This document shows positions 24,999 to 33,635 of a DNA stretch of 64,000 nt, piece after piece. The first letter of the stretch is position 1, and each line of letters starts with the position of its first letter. The translations under genes and the position numbers were made by a program. The notes beneath the pieces were generated by a model, which saw only the letters and a list, made by a program, of their open reading frames with translations, did no database searches and had not been told where the DNA came from. Origin of the DNA: PALSA-243 sp049522755 (lineage in GTDB: Bacteria > Acidobacteriota > Terriglobia > Bryobacterales > Bryobacteraceae); the NCBI GenBank assembly GCA_049522755.1, contig JBEKNN010000007.1, positions 14,762 to 78,761 on the forward strand. The letters are read 5' to 3'.

Positions 24999-25665
<667 letters not shown>

Positions 25666-25673
<8 letters not shown>

Positions 25674-27285
25674 CTTCGGCCTCCACGGAAGAGTAATCGT
25701 ACGCCTCGTGAGTCACAATGGGGATCTCATCGAAATTGTGCGTGGGCGGCGGCGAGGGGATCTTCCATTCCAAACCGGTGGCGCCCCATGGGTTAGCTCC
25801 GGCGATCGGGCCGTATTTCAGCGACCAGGCGAAATAGATGGCGGGCAGCAGATATCCGATGGCCAGAATCGAGGCGCCGGCGCTTGAAAGCACATGCAGC
25901 ACCTGGAACTCCGGCGGGTAAGCGGCATAGCGGCGCGGCATCCCGAGATAGCCGAGGATGAATTGCGGAAAGAACGTCAGGTTGAAGCCTAGGAACGTGA
26001 TGCCGGCGGAGAGCTTTGCCCAGCCGTCGGGATACATGCGGCCCGTCATCTTAGGCCACCAATAGTGGAGGCCGCCCATATACGCCATGATAGTTCCACC
26101 TACCATGACGTAATGGAAATGCGCGATCACGAAGTAAGTATCGGTGACATGCACATCGAATCCGAGCGATGCCAGAAACAGGCCGGTGAGGCCGCCGATG
26201 GTAAACAGACCGATGAAGCCGAAAGCGTACAGCATCGGGGTCTCGAAGGATATCGAGCCCTTATATAAGGTAGCCGTCCAGTTGAAAACCTTGATCGCCG
26301 AAGGGATGGCGACGAAGTAACTCAGGAACGAGAAGACCATGCCGGCGTAAACCGACTGCGTGCTGACGAACAAGTGATGGCCCCAGACCAGGAAGCCGAT
26401 GACCGCGAGCGCCAGGCTGGAGGCGGCCACGAATCCGTAGCCATAGATCGGCTTGCGCGAGAACGTGGAGATCAGCTCGTTGATGACGCCCATTCCGGGC
26501 AGCACCATGATGTACACGGCCGGGTGTGAATAGAACCAGAAGAGGTGCTGGAATAATACGGGGTCGCCGCCCAGCGCGGGGTCGAATATGCCAATGTGCA
26601 GCAGGCGTTCGCAGAAGACCAGAACCAGCGTCACTGCCAGCACCGGCGTGCCCAATACCTGCAGGAGCGCGGTGGCATAATGGGCCCAAACAAAAAGCGG
26701 CATGCGGAACCACGTCATACCGGGCGCACGCATGCGGTGCACGGTGACAATGAAGTTGAGTCCGGTGAGAATCGAAGAGAAGCCCGCGACAAAAATGCCA
26801 AGCGCGGTGGCGATCACCCAGGTATTCGAATACGAAGTGCTGTACGGAGTATAGAACGTCCAACCGGTATCCACGCCGCCGGCGAACATGGCAAAAAAGG
26901 CCAGGGCGCCGCCGATAATCAGCAGATACCAGCTCAGCAGATTGATCCTGGGGAAGGCCAGATCGCGCGCGCCGATCATAATCGGCAGGAAGAAATTGCC
27001 CAGCGTCGCCGGAATGGATGGCACCAGGAAAAAGAACACCATGATCACGCCGTGCATGGTGAACAGCTTGTTATACGTCTCAGCCGAGACAAGGTCGCTT
27101 TCCGGAGTGGCTAACTCGAGGCGGATCATCGTGGCGAAGATGCCGCCGATGAAAAAGAACACAGTGATAGTGGCGAAATACAGCAGGGCGATCCGCTTGT
27201 GGTCCTTGGTGAGGAGCCACGACTTCAGCCCATAGCTGGAATTTAAGTAGTTTTCTCGTTGCTGGACAGGCGCAGCGGTTATCAT
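25666..27285 (-). CDS. coxA: Cytochrome c oxidase subunit I, A2-type
   Basis: Catalytic heme-copper subunit that reduces O2 to water and pumps protons. The 539 residues span 12 helices. Seen are the low-spin heme His in FTMHGVIMVFFF, the CuB site WFYSHPAVYIMVLP with its cross-linked His-Tyr, WGHHLFVS (two CuB His), and HFHYVMVGG with the two axial heme histidines. The Glu of HPEV is replaced by the Tyr-Ser pair in YSHPAV, which marks the A2 subfamily. Six bases after coxB; overlaps coxC. Confidence 0.97.
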
Positions 27286-27291
27286 AATCCC

Positions 27292-28332
27292 CTAACGACC
27301 CCTCGGTACTGAAGTCCCCGGGGCTGGCTGGGCCGCGCCCTGCGGGATAGGCTTGAACTCTCCGGCCGGAGTCGAAATATTAACCGGAGCCGGGCCGGTT
27401 CCCGGCTTCGGAGACAGCGACTTAATATACTCGATTAACTGCACAACGCCTTCCTCGTTGACCAAGCCCTGGAACGTAGGCATCAGAGGCTGGAAGCCCG
27501 CGACCACCTTGGCGTCGGGCTGAAGGATCGATTCGCGAAGGTAGGCTTCGTCGGCGGTGATCACGCGCCCGTCGGCAAGCTGTACGTGCTTGCGGTACAA
27601 ACCGACCAGCGAGGGGCAGCGGCCGGAGCCATCCTGTTTGTGGCAATTGGAACAGGCCAGATCGTCAAACAACTTGCCGCCCTTCTCGGCCATCGATCCC
27701 ATGGACGCGCCGCCGTTGAGCCACTCCTGATACTCGTTCGGCTCCATCACGTAGACCCAGCCGATCATGCCGGAGTGCTTGGTGCCGCAATATTCGGCGC
27801 AGAACAGGTGATACTTGCCGGTCTTGGTGGGCGTAAGCCAAACCGTGGAATAGCGGCCGGGCACCACGTCCTGCTTGGTGCGGAACGCGGGAATGAAGAA
27901 ACTGTGGATGACGTCCTCGGAGGTCATGGTGAACTTGACCGGGCGTCCCACCGGAATATGCAGCTCGTTGATTTCGCGCTGGCCTTCCGGGTGCTGAAGC
28001 TTCCACATCCACTGCTTGGCCACAATGTAGATCTGCGAGGCATTGTCCGGTGGACGGCTCTCTTTGAAGAAGATGCTGGCGCCCCATCCGAACATGACCA
28101 TGGTGATGCCGAAGGGGATCACGCTCCAGGCGATTTCCAGCGCCATGCCGGTATGCGTGGCCTCGGGAATTTCGGTTTCGGAACGGCGCCGGTAGCGAAT
28201 GGCGAAGTAGAAGATAGCGGCAAAGATCCCCACCGTGAAAAACACGGTGACCGCGACCAGGAAGAGATACAGGTAGTCTACTTCGACCGCGAAGTTGGAC
28301 GCTTGTTCCGGTATGAAGCTTAGTGATCCCAT
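27292..28332 (-). CDS. coxB: Cytochrome c oxidase subunit II with fused cytochrome c
   Basis: A 346-residue subunit with two membrane helices (about 19-45 and 68-90), the periplasmic cupredoxin domain holding the binuclear CuA centre (EDVIHSFFIP then CAEYCGTKHSGM) and a C-terminal cytochrome c domain with CSNCH and a later Met in LMPTFQGL. This makes the enzyme caa3-type: it can take electrons directly from complex III through its own heme. A Pro-rich tail ends the protein. No cleavable signal or lipobox seen. Confidence 0.96.
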   Translation of the reverse strand: MGSLSFIPEQASNFAVEVDYLYLFLVAVTVFFTVGIFAAIFYFAIRYRRRSETEIPEATHTGMALEIAWSVIPFGITMVMFGWGASIFFKESRPPDNASQIYIVAKQWMWKLQHPEGQREINELHIPVGRPVKFTMTSEDVIHSFFIPAFRTKQDVVPGRYSTVWLTPTKTGKYHLFCAEYCGTKHSGMIGWVYVMEPNEYQEWLNGGASMGSMAEKGGKLFDDLACSNCHKQDGSGRCPSLVGLYRKHVQLADGRVITADEAYLRESILQPDAKVVAGFQPLMPTFQGLVNEEGVVQLIEYIKSLSPKPGTGPAPVNISTPAGEFKPIPQGAAQPAPGTSVPRGR

Positions 28333-28338
28333 CTCGAA

Positions 28339-29373
28339 CTATCCAGCCCGCCTTAGATTAGTTTGATGCGAGAGCTTAGTTTTATGCGAGCGGCTCTCGC
28401 GGCGGAGAGCGATCGCGAGAAACGTTCCGCAGATCAGCACAAAACCGGCGCCCACCGCGCGCAGCAGATTCATGGTCATTGCGCCGTACTTTCCCGTGGA
28501 GGGGTCGTAGTGAAAACAATACAGCAGAATCTGGTCCACCGGCGTACCGATCTTATTGGCCGAAGCCTCCACCAGGCCCAAACGGATGTCGCGCGGCGCG
28601 TATTCCACGCCGTAGAAGTATTTCGAAAGACGTCCCTCGGGAGTGAGGATCATGATCGCGCTGGCGTGCGCAAACTGATCGGTGGCCGGGTCGTATTTAT
28701 AGTGGAAGCCGATGGCATCGGTGAGCGCCTTGATATTGGCCTCGTCGCCGGTGAGGAAGTGCCAGCCGTTGGCTGTATCGGCGCGGTTATAACGGCGCAA
28801 GTAGGATTTTTTCTTGGCGGCGGCGATTTCGGGCGTGTCTGCCGGGTCGAAACTCACCGCGACCACTTCGAAATCCTTTCCCGGATTGAGAGTCACGGCC
28901 TTCAAGGCGCCTTCGAGACCGTTCAGAATCTCCGAGCAGAGCATGGGGCAGCGATAATAGACCAGCGTGAAGAGCACCGGTTTTTTGGACGAAAAATAAG
29001 TGGAGAGCGGCAGCGCGCGGCCGGTTTCGTCGGTAAATGTGAGGTTCAGCGGAACCTGGGCATCCAGGCGCTGATCTATGCCGACGCCTTTCAGGGCGCC
29101 GGGCACGGCGGCCCGCAGGTTGCTGTCCTGCATGCTGAAGGTTTGCTGCGCCGGAGCCGGCTGGCCAGGTTGCGCGAATGCAGCCAGGGCGGTCGCTAGT
29201 AAGACTACCGGCAGCCATATTGTAGGGCGGACCCCCCGGTCCGCGGCCGCCCCCCCGGTCGGCTTGCCGGCAGCCGCATGAGACTCATCGCGCCGGCGAA
29301 GAACGGGTCCAGGGAGACCCGTGCGGACCAGGGGGTCCGCCCTACGAGGGCTAGCTGAAGCGTGCGCTGGCAT
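28339..29373 (-). CDS. SCO1/SenC-type copper chaperone, signal peptide interrupted by a repeat
   Basis: Delivers copper to the CuA site of coxB. The 344-residue protein has the thioredoxin-like Sco domain with YYRCPMLC (Cys142, Cys146) and the ligand His236 in FAHASAIM, and a C-terminal membrane helix (about 310-332). The ATG at 29373 overlaps the upstream stop (TAATG), as expected in this operon. Residues about 10-51 are encoded by repeat B2 and are Pro/Arg/Gly-rich, unlike any Sco protein; the hydrophobic core of a signal peptide (IWLPVVLLATALAAFAQ) resumes right after. So the repeat seems to have entered the signal peptide in frame. Confidence 0.88.
   Translation of the reverse strand: MPAHASASPRRADPLVRTGLPGPVLRRRDESHAAAGKPTGGAAADRGVRPTIWLPVVLLATALAAFAQPGQPAPAQQTFSMQDSNLRAAVPGALKGVGIDQRLDAQVPLNLTFTDETGRALPLSTYFSSKKPVLFTLVYYRCPMLCSEILNGLEGALKAVTLNPGKDFEVVAVSFDPADTPEIAAAKKKSYLRRYNRADTANGWHFLTGDEANIKALTDAIGFHYKYDPATDQFAHASAIMILTPEGRLSKYFYGVEYAPRDIRLGLVEASANKIGTPVDQILLYCFHYDPSTGKYGAMTMNLLRAVGAGFVLICGTFLAIALRRESRSHKTKLSHQTNLRRAG
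29222..29345. repeat. Family B long hairpin repeat, copy B2, inside sco
   Basis: Starts GTAGGGCGGACCCCC and ends GGGGGTCCGCCCTAC, perfect terminal inversion over about 13 bases. Inside lie GGTCCGCGGCCGCC and CGGGTCCAGGGAGACCCG inverted repeats. Same order as B1 when read on the minus strand. Located between codons 9 and 52 of sco. Confidence 0.85.
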
Positions 29374-29909
29374 TACTTCGCCCCCTGTTGAATCTGGGCC
29401 GCCAGCGGGCCGCCCGTCTGTAGCATGATCGGACCCAGACCCGACGCCGTTGGAACCGTAACACCGGCGGCGGCGGATTGCGGTCCGCTCTCTTGACGCG
29501 CCGGCAAACCACGCTGGGCGATCAAATCCATGGCGCGGTCGATGGGAAGCCGCACGATGCCGTTCGATTGATCGAGCCATCTGTAGTTGTGCAGAACCTG
29601 ATCTTCCGCCGCCCGCATTTCCTGCAAATCGGTGGCCGGGGTGTCTTCCAGGCGCGGCTCGGGAGGAAGCTGCCGCGCATCCTGTGCCGGCGATTCGACG
29701 CGCGAGGCCGGGACTCCGCCCTCCCGGTGCAGCAGGTATTGGAACATGCCGAGGACCAGACCGACGGAAAAGATGGTGGTGATGATCAGCCCGATGGCGA
29801 ATTTGGTGAGCGCTTTGAAGCTGACGTCGCGATGCTCGTACCGGTTCTCCGGATTGGTTAAATCCGGCCTGACGACACGGATCGGTTCGTGATCTCTATT
29901 CTCTGCCAT
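29373..29909 (-). CDS. Single-pass membrane protein in act-cox operon, unknown
   Basis: A 178-residue protein with a polar N-terminus (AENRDHEPIRVVRPDLTNPENRYEHRD-like), one membrane helix (about 35-57, FAIGLIITTIFSVGLVLGMFQYLL) and a Pro/Gln/Ala-rich periplasmic tail containing an amphipathic segment (NYRWLDQSNGIVRLPIDRAMDLIAQRG). That segment resembles the WLD...RIPI-AM-LI pattern of proteins found beside cytochrome c assembly genes. It occupies the actG position but I cannot confirm homology. Start overlaps actF by 14 bases; stop overlaps the sco start. Confidence 0.8.
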   Translation of the reverse strand: MAENRDHEPIRVVRPDLTNPENRYEHRDVSFKALTKFAIGLIITTIFSVGLVLGMFQYLLHREGGVPASRVESPAQDARQLPPEPRLEDTPATDLQEMRAAEDQVLHNYRWLDQSNGIVRLPIDRAMDLIAQRGLPARQESGPQSAAAGVTVPTASGLGPIMLQTGGPLAAQIQQGAK

Positions 29910-31128
29910 GAGCCAGTGCCCTTTCGAGGTTAGGATCGTTCGCCGGGATGAGCGGGCGCTTGAGCAGGTTGGTCAGGAAGTATGCCAGCCACACGCCGCC
30001 TATTCCGATGGGCGCGGTGAAATCCATCCAACTGATGTGGATGTGGTACGGGAAGAACTCGGGTACGGTCTCCCAAAAAACGCCAATCAGCCGCATCACG
30101 ATAATCAAGAGCGCCACCGCGCGCAGACGCTTGAAATTCCGCTTCAAATCGCTAGACAGCAACAGCGCAAACGGCAGCGCGAAATGTCCGATCACCAGAA
30201 AAAGCCCCAGGCTTTCCCAGCCGCCGCTTAGCCGGTGCTTATACCAGGGTATCTCTTCCGGCAGGTTTCCGGCCCAGGTGATGAGGAATTGCGAGAACGA
30301 AAAATATGCGAACAGCATAGTGTTCGCCAACAGGAATTTTCCCAGGTCGTGCATGTGCCGCGCGGTTATTAACTCGGACATCGGCTTGCGATGCGAAAGC
30401 ATCACCATCACACAGATGATGAACGACATCGACGAGAGGCCCTGGCCGGCAATGAAGAGCAGGCCGAACATGGTGGAGAACCAATGCGCGTTAACCGACA
30501 TGACCCAGTCGGTGGACATGAACGTGACGGCGAAGGCCCAGAAAATCAGTCCCGGGGCCGCGAGTTTGGCCATGGCGTGGTTGGGTCCCAGGCCGCCTTC
30601 CCTGTCTTCCCGGTCCGATTGTGAGTTGAAAAACCAGCCGCAAAACGCCCAGACTCCCAAATAGATGAATCCCCTCGCGATCCAGAAAGGAGTATTGAGG
30701 TATAGCGCTTTGTGCCGTAATACCGCATCGCGCGCCACCAGAGCCGGATTGGCCCAGCTTCCGCCGTCGGGGCCGGCGAGGGTCAAATTGCCGTACAAGT
30801 AGGGGATTCCGAAGATCAGCGGCACGAACAACACCAGCCACAAGGGAAGGGTCTTGACGGCGGATTCGCACACCCGCCGGATCATCACGCCCCACGCGCC
30901 GCCGCTGAGATATTGAATCATCAGCCACGCCATGCAGCCCACCGAGAGACCCACCCAGAAGACAAACGAGAACAGGTACGAGCGGAAAAACTGGCCGGTA
31001 TCGAGGAACGCGCCCAGGATGGTAATCGCCAGAAATATGACGCCAATCACGCCCGCCTTGGTGCGCAGCGACGTAATATCGTGCGCAAGCTCCGGGGAGA
31101 CGCGGAAATCAACGCTAGCCGTGGTCAT
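29896..31128 (-). CDS. actF: Alternative complex III, membrane subunit ActF
   Basis: A 410-residue polytopic NrfD-like subunit with about ten helices and a long N-terminal cytoplasmic segment (SPELAHDITSLRTKAG). Together with ActC it forms the quinol-binding membrane core. Recognisable stretches are FDTGQFFRSYLFSFVFWVGLSVG-type helix one region, SGGAWGVMIRR, and FHYHIHW-like PYHIHISWMDF near the end. ATGA overlap with actE, with GGAGG inside the actE end. Confidence 0.93.
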   Translation of the reverse strand: MTTASVDFRVSPELAHDITSLRTKAGVIGVIFLAITILGAFLDTGQFFRSYLFSFVFWVGLSVGCMAWLMIQYLSGGAWGVMIRRVCESAVKTLPLWLVLFVPLIFGIPYLYGNLTLAGPDGGSWANPALVARDAVLRHKALYLNTPFWIARGFIYLGVWAFCGWFFNSQSDREDREGGLGPNHAMAKLAAPGLIFWAFAVTFMSTDWVMSVNAHWFSTMFGLLFIAGQGLSSMSFIICVMVMLSHRKPMSELITARHMHDLGKFLLANTMLFAYFSFSQFLITWAGNLPEEIPWYKHRLSGGWESLGLFLVIGHFALPFALLLSSDLKRNFKRLRAVALLIIVMRLIGVFWETVPEFFPYHIHISWMDFTAPIGIGGVWLAYFLTNLLKRPLIPANDPNLERALAHGRE

Positions 31129-31709
31129 TGACCGCCCTCCTGGTTAAGGTCCGTGCGCTTATCCGCGGGAACATCGTCGATCTTGCCATTGGCAGCGAGC
31201 TGCAGGGCGCGAACGTAGGCCACAATGGCCCACCGGTCGGGCGGCTGGATCTGCGCGGCGTAGTCGGGCATGGCGCCGAATCCGCTGGAGATCACATCGT
31301 AAATGTATCCGTTGGGTACCTGGCGCAGCCGGTCGATGTGGTACGAGGGCGGATGGCGGTAGCCGCGGCGGACAATCTTACCATTGCCGTTGCCCAGGCG
31401 GTCGTGACATGGCGCGCAGTAGATGTTGAAACGCTCCTGCCCGCGCTCCACCACATCCCTGGTGACGGCGAATGGGAACTCATTCACGAATTGGCCGTCC
31501 GGGCCGCGGCCGGTGTAATAAGCGGTGTCGTCGTCCAGGTGGCCGCGCGCTACCGTTCCTTCGATCAGGGGACGCTCAGAGCGGCCGTCGCCGAAGAAAT
31601 CGCTGGGCCGCAGCGGGATATATTTCGGCTGATTGTGCATGTCCTGCCGGCACCCTACGCCGGCCGCGAGGGCGATGAGAACCGCGCCGAAAGTGAGATT
31701 AATGCGCAA
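31125..31709 (-). CDS. actE: Alternative complex III, monoheme cytochrome c lipoprotein ActE
   Basis: A 194-residue lipoprotein (LIALAAGVGC, Cys about 20) with one c-type heme motif CAPCH and a Met ligand region in the GAMPDYAAQIQPPDRWAIVAYVRALQ stretch. Passes electrons from the ActB/ActA part toward the terminal oxidase or soluble carriers. Starts inside the end of actD (11-base overlap) and overlaps actF. Confidence 0.94.
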   Translation of the reverse strand: MRINLTFGAVLIALAAGVGCRQDMHNQPKYIPLRPSDFFGDGRSERPLIEGTVARGHLDDDTAYYTGRGPDGQFVNEFPFAVTRDVVERGQERFNIYCAPCHDRLGNGNGKIVRRGYRHPPSYHIDRLRQVPNGYIYDVISSGFGAMPDYAAQIQPPDRWAIVAYVRALQLAANGKIDDVPADKRTDLNQEGGQ

Positions 31710-32250
31710 CTTCGGACACCTCTTTCGGGTGGAGACCGTTCAGAAAGCTCTTGGTTTTTTCGAGATCGAATTGCGGGTCGACAGACTCGATGCAGAGAAA
31801 GAAAGCGTTGCGCGACGCCAGCGAGAATCGCGGCACGTTGAACACCGGATGGTACGGCAGGGGCAGCCCGCATAAGCCCAGGAGACCAAGAGTGGCAGAG
31901 AACGCCGCGAAAAGAATGGTCAGCTCAAACGTGATGATGATGTAGGATGGCCAGCTAAATAGCGGCCTTCCACCGATATTGATGGGGAAGTTATAAACCG
32001 TGATGTACCATTGCAGCAAAAACCCGGTCAAGCCGCCGCAAATGCCGCCGATGAGCACGATCAGCGGGAGCTTGTTGTGGTGGAAGTGCAGCGCATGGTT
32101 CAACTCTTCGATGGGAAACGGCGAGTACCCGTCCATCTTCCGGTATCCCTCGTGGCGCGCGGCCAGCGCGGCGTTGACCAGGTCCGTGGGGTTGTCGAAT
32201 TCGGCCATCAGTCCGTAGACCGGATGCGCCGCGCTGTGCTTACTCGACAT
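31699..32250 (-). CDS. actD: Alternative complex III subunit ActD (DUF3341)
   Basis: A 183-residue protein with a soluble start (VYGLMAEFDNPTDLVNAALAARHEGYRKMDGYSPFPIEEL), two membrane helices (about 64-84 and 100-125) and a short C-terminal tail with VPRFSLASRNAFFLCIESVDPQFD. The DG-YSPFP-E element is diagnostic for DUF3341/ActD. Structural subunit of the complex. It starts 11 bases inside actC. Confidence 0.94.
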   Translation of the reverse strand: MSSKHSAAHPVYGLMAEFDNPTDLVNAALAARHEGYRKMDGYSPFPIEELNHALHFHHNKLPLIVLIGGICGGLTGFLLQWYITVYNFPINIGGRPLFSWPSYIIITFELTILFAAFSATLGLLGLCGLPLPYHPVFNVPRFSLASRNAFFLCIESVDPQFDLEKTKSFLNGLHPKEVSEVAH

Positions 32251-33634
32251 GCGCCCCCTTCCGTACCTTGGCTGCCGGTATCAGCGTGCGAACTTCATTC
32301 ATCGAAATCATGGGAAGCACGCGCACGAAGCAGAAGAACAGGAACGTGAACAGCCCTAGAGTGCCCACGAAGGTGGCCAAATCCCAGCGAGTGAACCGGA
32401 AGATGCCCCAGGAGGATGGCAGGAAATCCTGCGCCAGGCTGCTGACGATAATTACGAAGCGCTCAAGCCACATGCCGATCAGCACGATCACCGACCATGC
32501 GAAGAGCCACACCGGACTGCTGCGGATCCTCTTAAACCACAGGGCTTGCGGAGCCGCGACATTGCAAGTGATCAGGAACCAGTAATAGCCGGCGTAAGGT
32601 CCGGTCATGCGATTCCAGAAGGCCTGCTGCTCATACACGTTACCGCTATACCATGCGGTGAAGGTCTCCATGATGTAGGCGTAGGCGACAATCAATCCCG
32701 TGGCCAGCATGACCTTGCCGCAGTTATCCAAGTGCTTATCGGTGATCAGACCCTTGAGGTGGAACGCCGAGCGCAGCGGAATGGCGAGCACCAGCACCAT
32801 GGCGAATCCCGAGTAAATAGCGCCGGCCACGAAATACGGTGGGAAAAAGGTGCTGTGCCACCCGGGAACAATGGCGATGGTGAAATCGAAGCTGACTACG
32901 GTGTGCACCGAAAGAACCAGCGGCGTGGCAATGCCGGCCAGCAGCAGACAAGCTGTCTCGTAGACGTTCCAGTGCCTGGCAGATCCGCGCCAGCCCATGG
33001 CCAGCATGCCGTAGGCGATTTGCTGGAAGCGGTTCTTGGCGCCATCGCGCAGCGTGCCCAGATCGGGCAGCATGCCGACGAACCAGAACAACAGCGAAAC
33101 CGTGGCATATGTGGAAACCGCGAAGACGTCCCAAACCAGCGGGCTGCGGAATTGCGGCTGCACGCCCATGGCGTTGGGGTAGGGAAACATCCAGTAGAAA
33201 ATCCACGGACGGCCCATATGCAGCAGCGGGAACATGCCCGCGCAAGCCACGGCGAACAGCGTCATGGCTTCCGCGAAACGGTTGATAGAATTGCGCCAGC
33301 TCTGGTTGAGAAGAAGCAGAATGGCCGAAATCAGCGTGCCCGCGTGGCCGATACCGATCCACCACACGAAGTTGGTGATGGCCCAGCCCCACCCAACCGG
33401 AATGCGGAGGCCCCAAATGCCCACGCCCTTGGCGAACAGCAGCACCACCACCACGCTGAAGATGCCCAAAAGACCCAATGCCGCGGCGATGGCGCCATAC
33501 CACAGCAGCGGCATCTTACCGGTGAGTACTACATTCGAGATCTGATCGGTGATGGAGTTGAACGTGTGCCCCGCGCCGATGATGTCCTCGGGCGTTGCGG
33601 GCGGAAGGTCGATTACTTCTGGTTCTGCCGGCAT
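32240..33634 (-). CDS. actC: Alternative complex III, membrane subunit ActC (NrfD-like)
   Basis: A 464-residue NrfD/PsrC-like protein with about ten membrane helices. Seen are GIGHAGTLISAILLL (helix with conserved His), WRNSINRFAEAMTLFAV, GRPWIFYWMFPYPN, GWHSTFFPPYFVAGAI and ERFVIIVSSL. These mark the quinol-oxidising subunit that docks ActB on the periplasmic face. One base separates it from the actB stop. Confidence 0.95.
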   Translation of the reverse strand: MPAEPEVIDLPPATPEDIIGAGHTFNSITDQISNVVLTGKMPLLWYGAIAAALGLLGIFSVVVVLLFAKGVGIWGLRIPVGWGWAITNFVWWIGIGHAGTLISAILLLLNQSWRNSINRFAEAMTLFAVACAGMFPLLHMGRPWIFYWMFPYPNAMGVQPQFRSPLVWDVFAVSTYATVSLLFWFVGMLPDLGTLRDGAKNRFQQIAYGMLAMGWRGSARHWNVYETACLLLAGIATPLVLSVHTVVSFDFTIAIVPGWHSTFFPPYFVAGAIYSGFAMVLVLAIPLRSAFHLKGLITDKHLDNCGKVMLATGLIVAYAYIMETFTAWYSGNVYEQQAFWNRMTGPYAGYYWFLITCNVAAPQALWFKRIRSSPVWLFAWSVIVLIGMWLERFVIIVSSLAQDFLPSSWGIFRFTRWDLATFVGTLGLFTFLFFCFVRVLPMISMNEVRTLIPAAKVRKGAHVE

Positions 33635-33635
33635 G

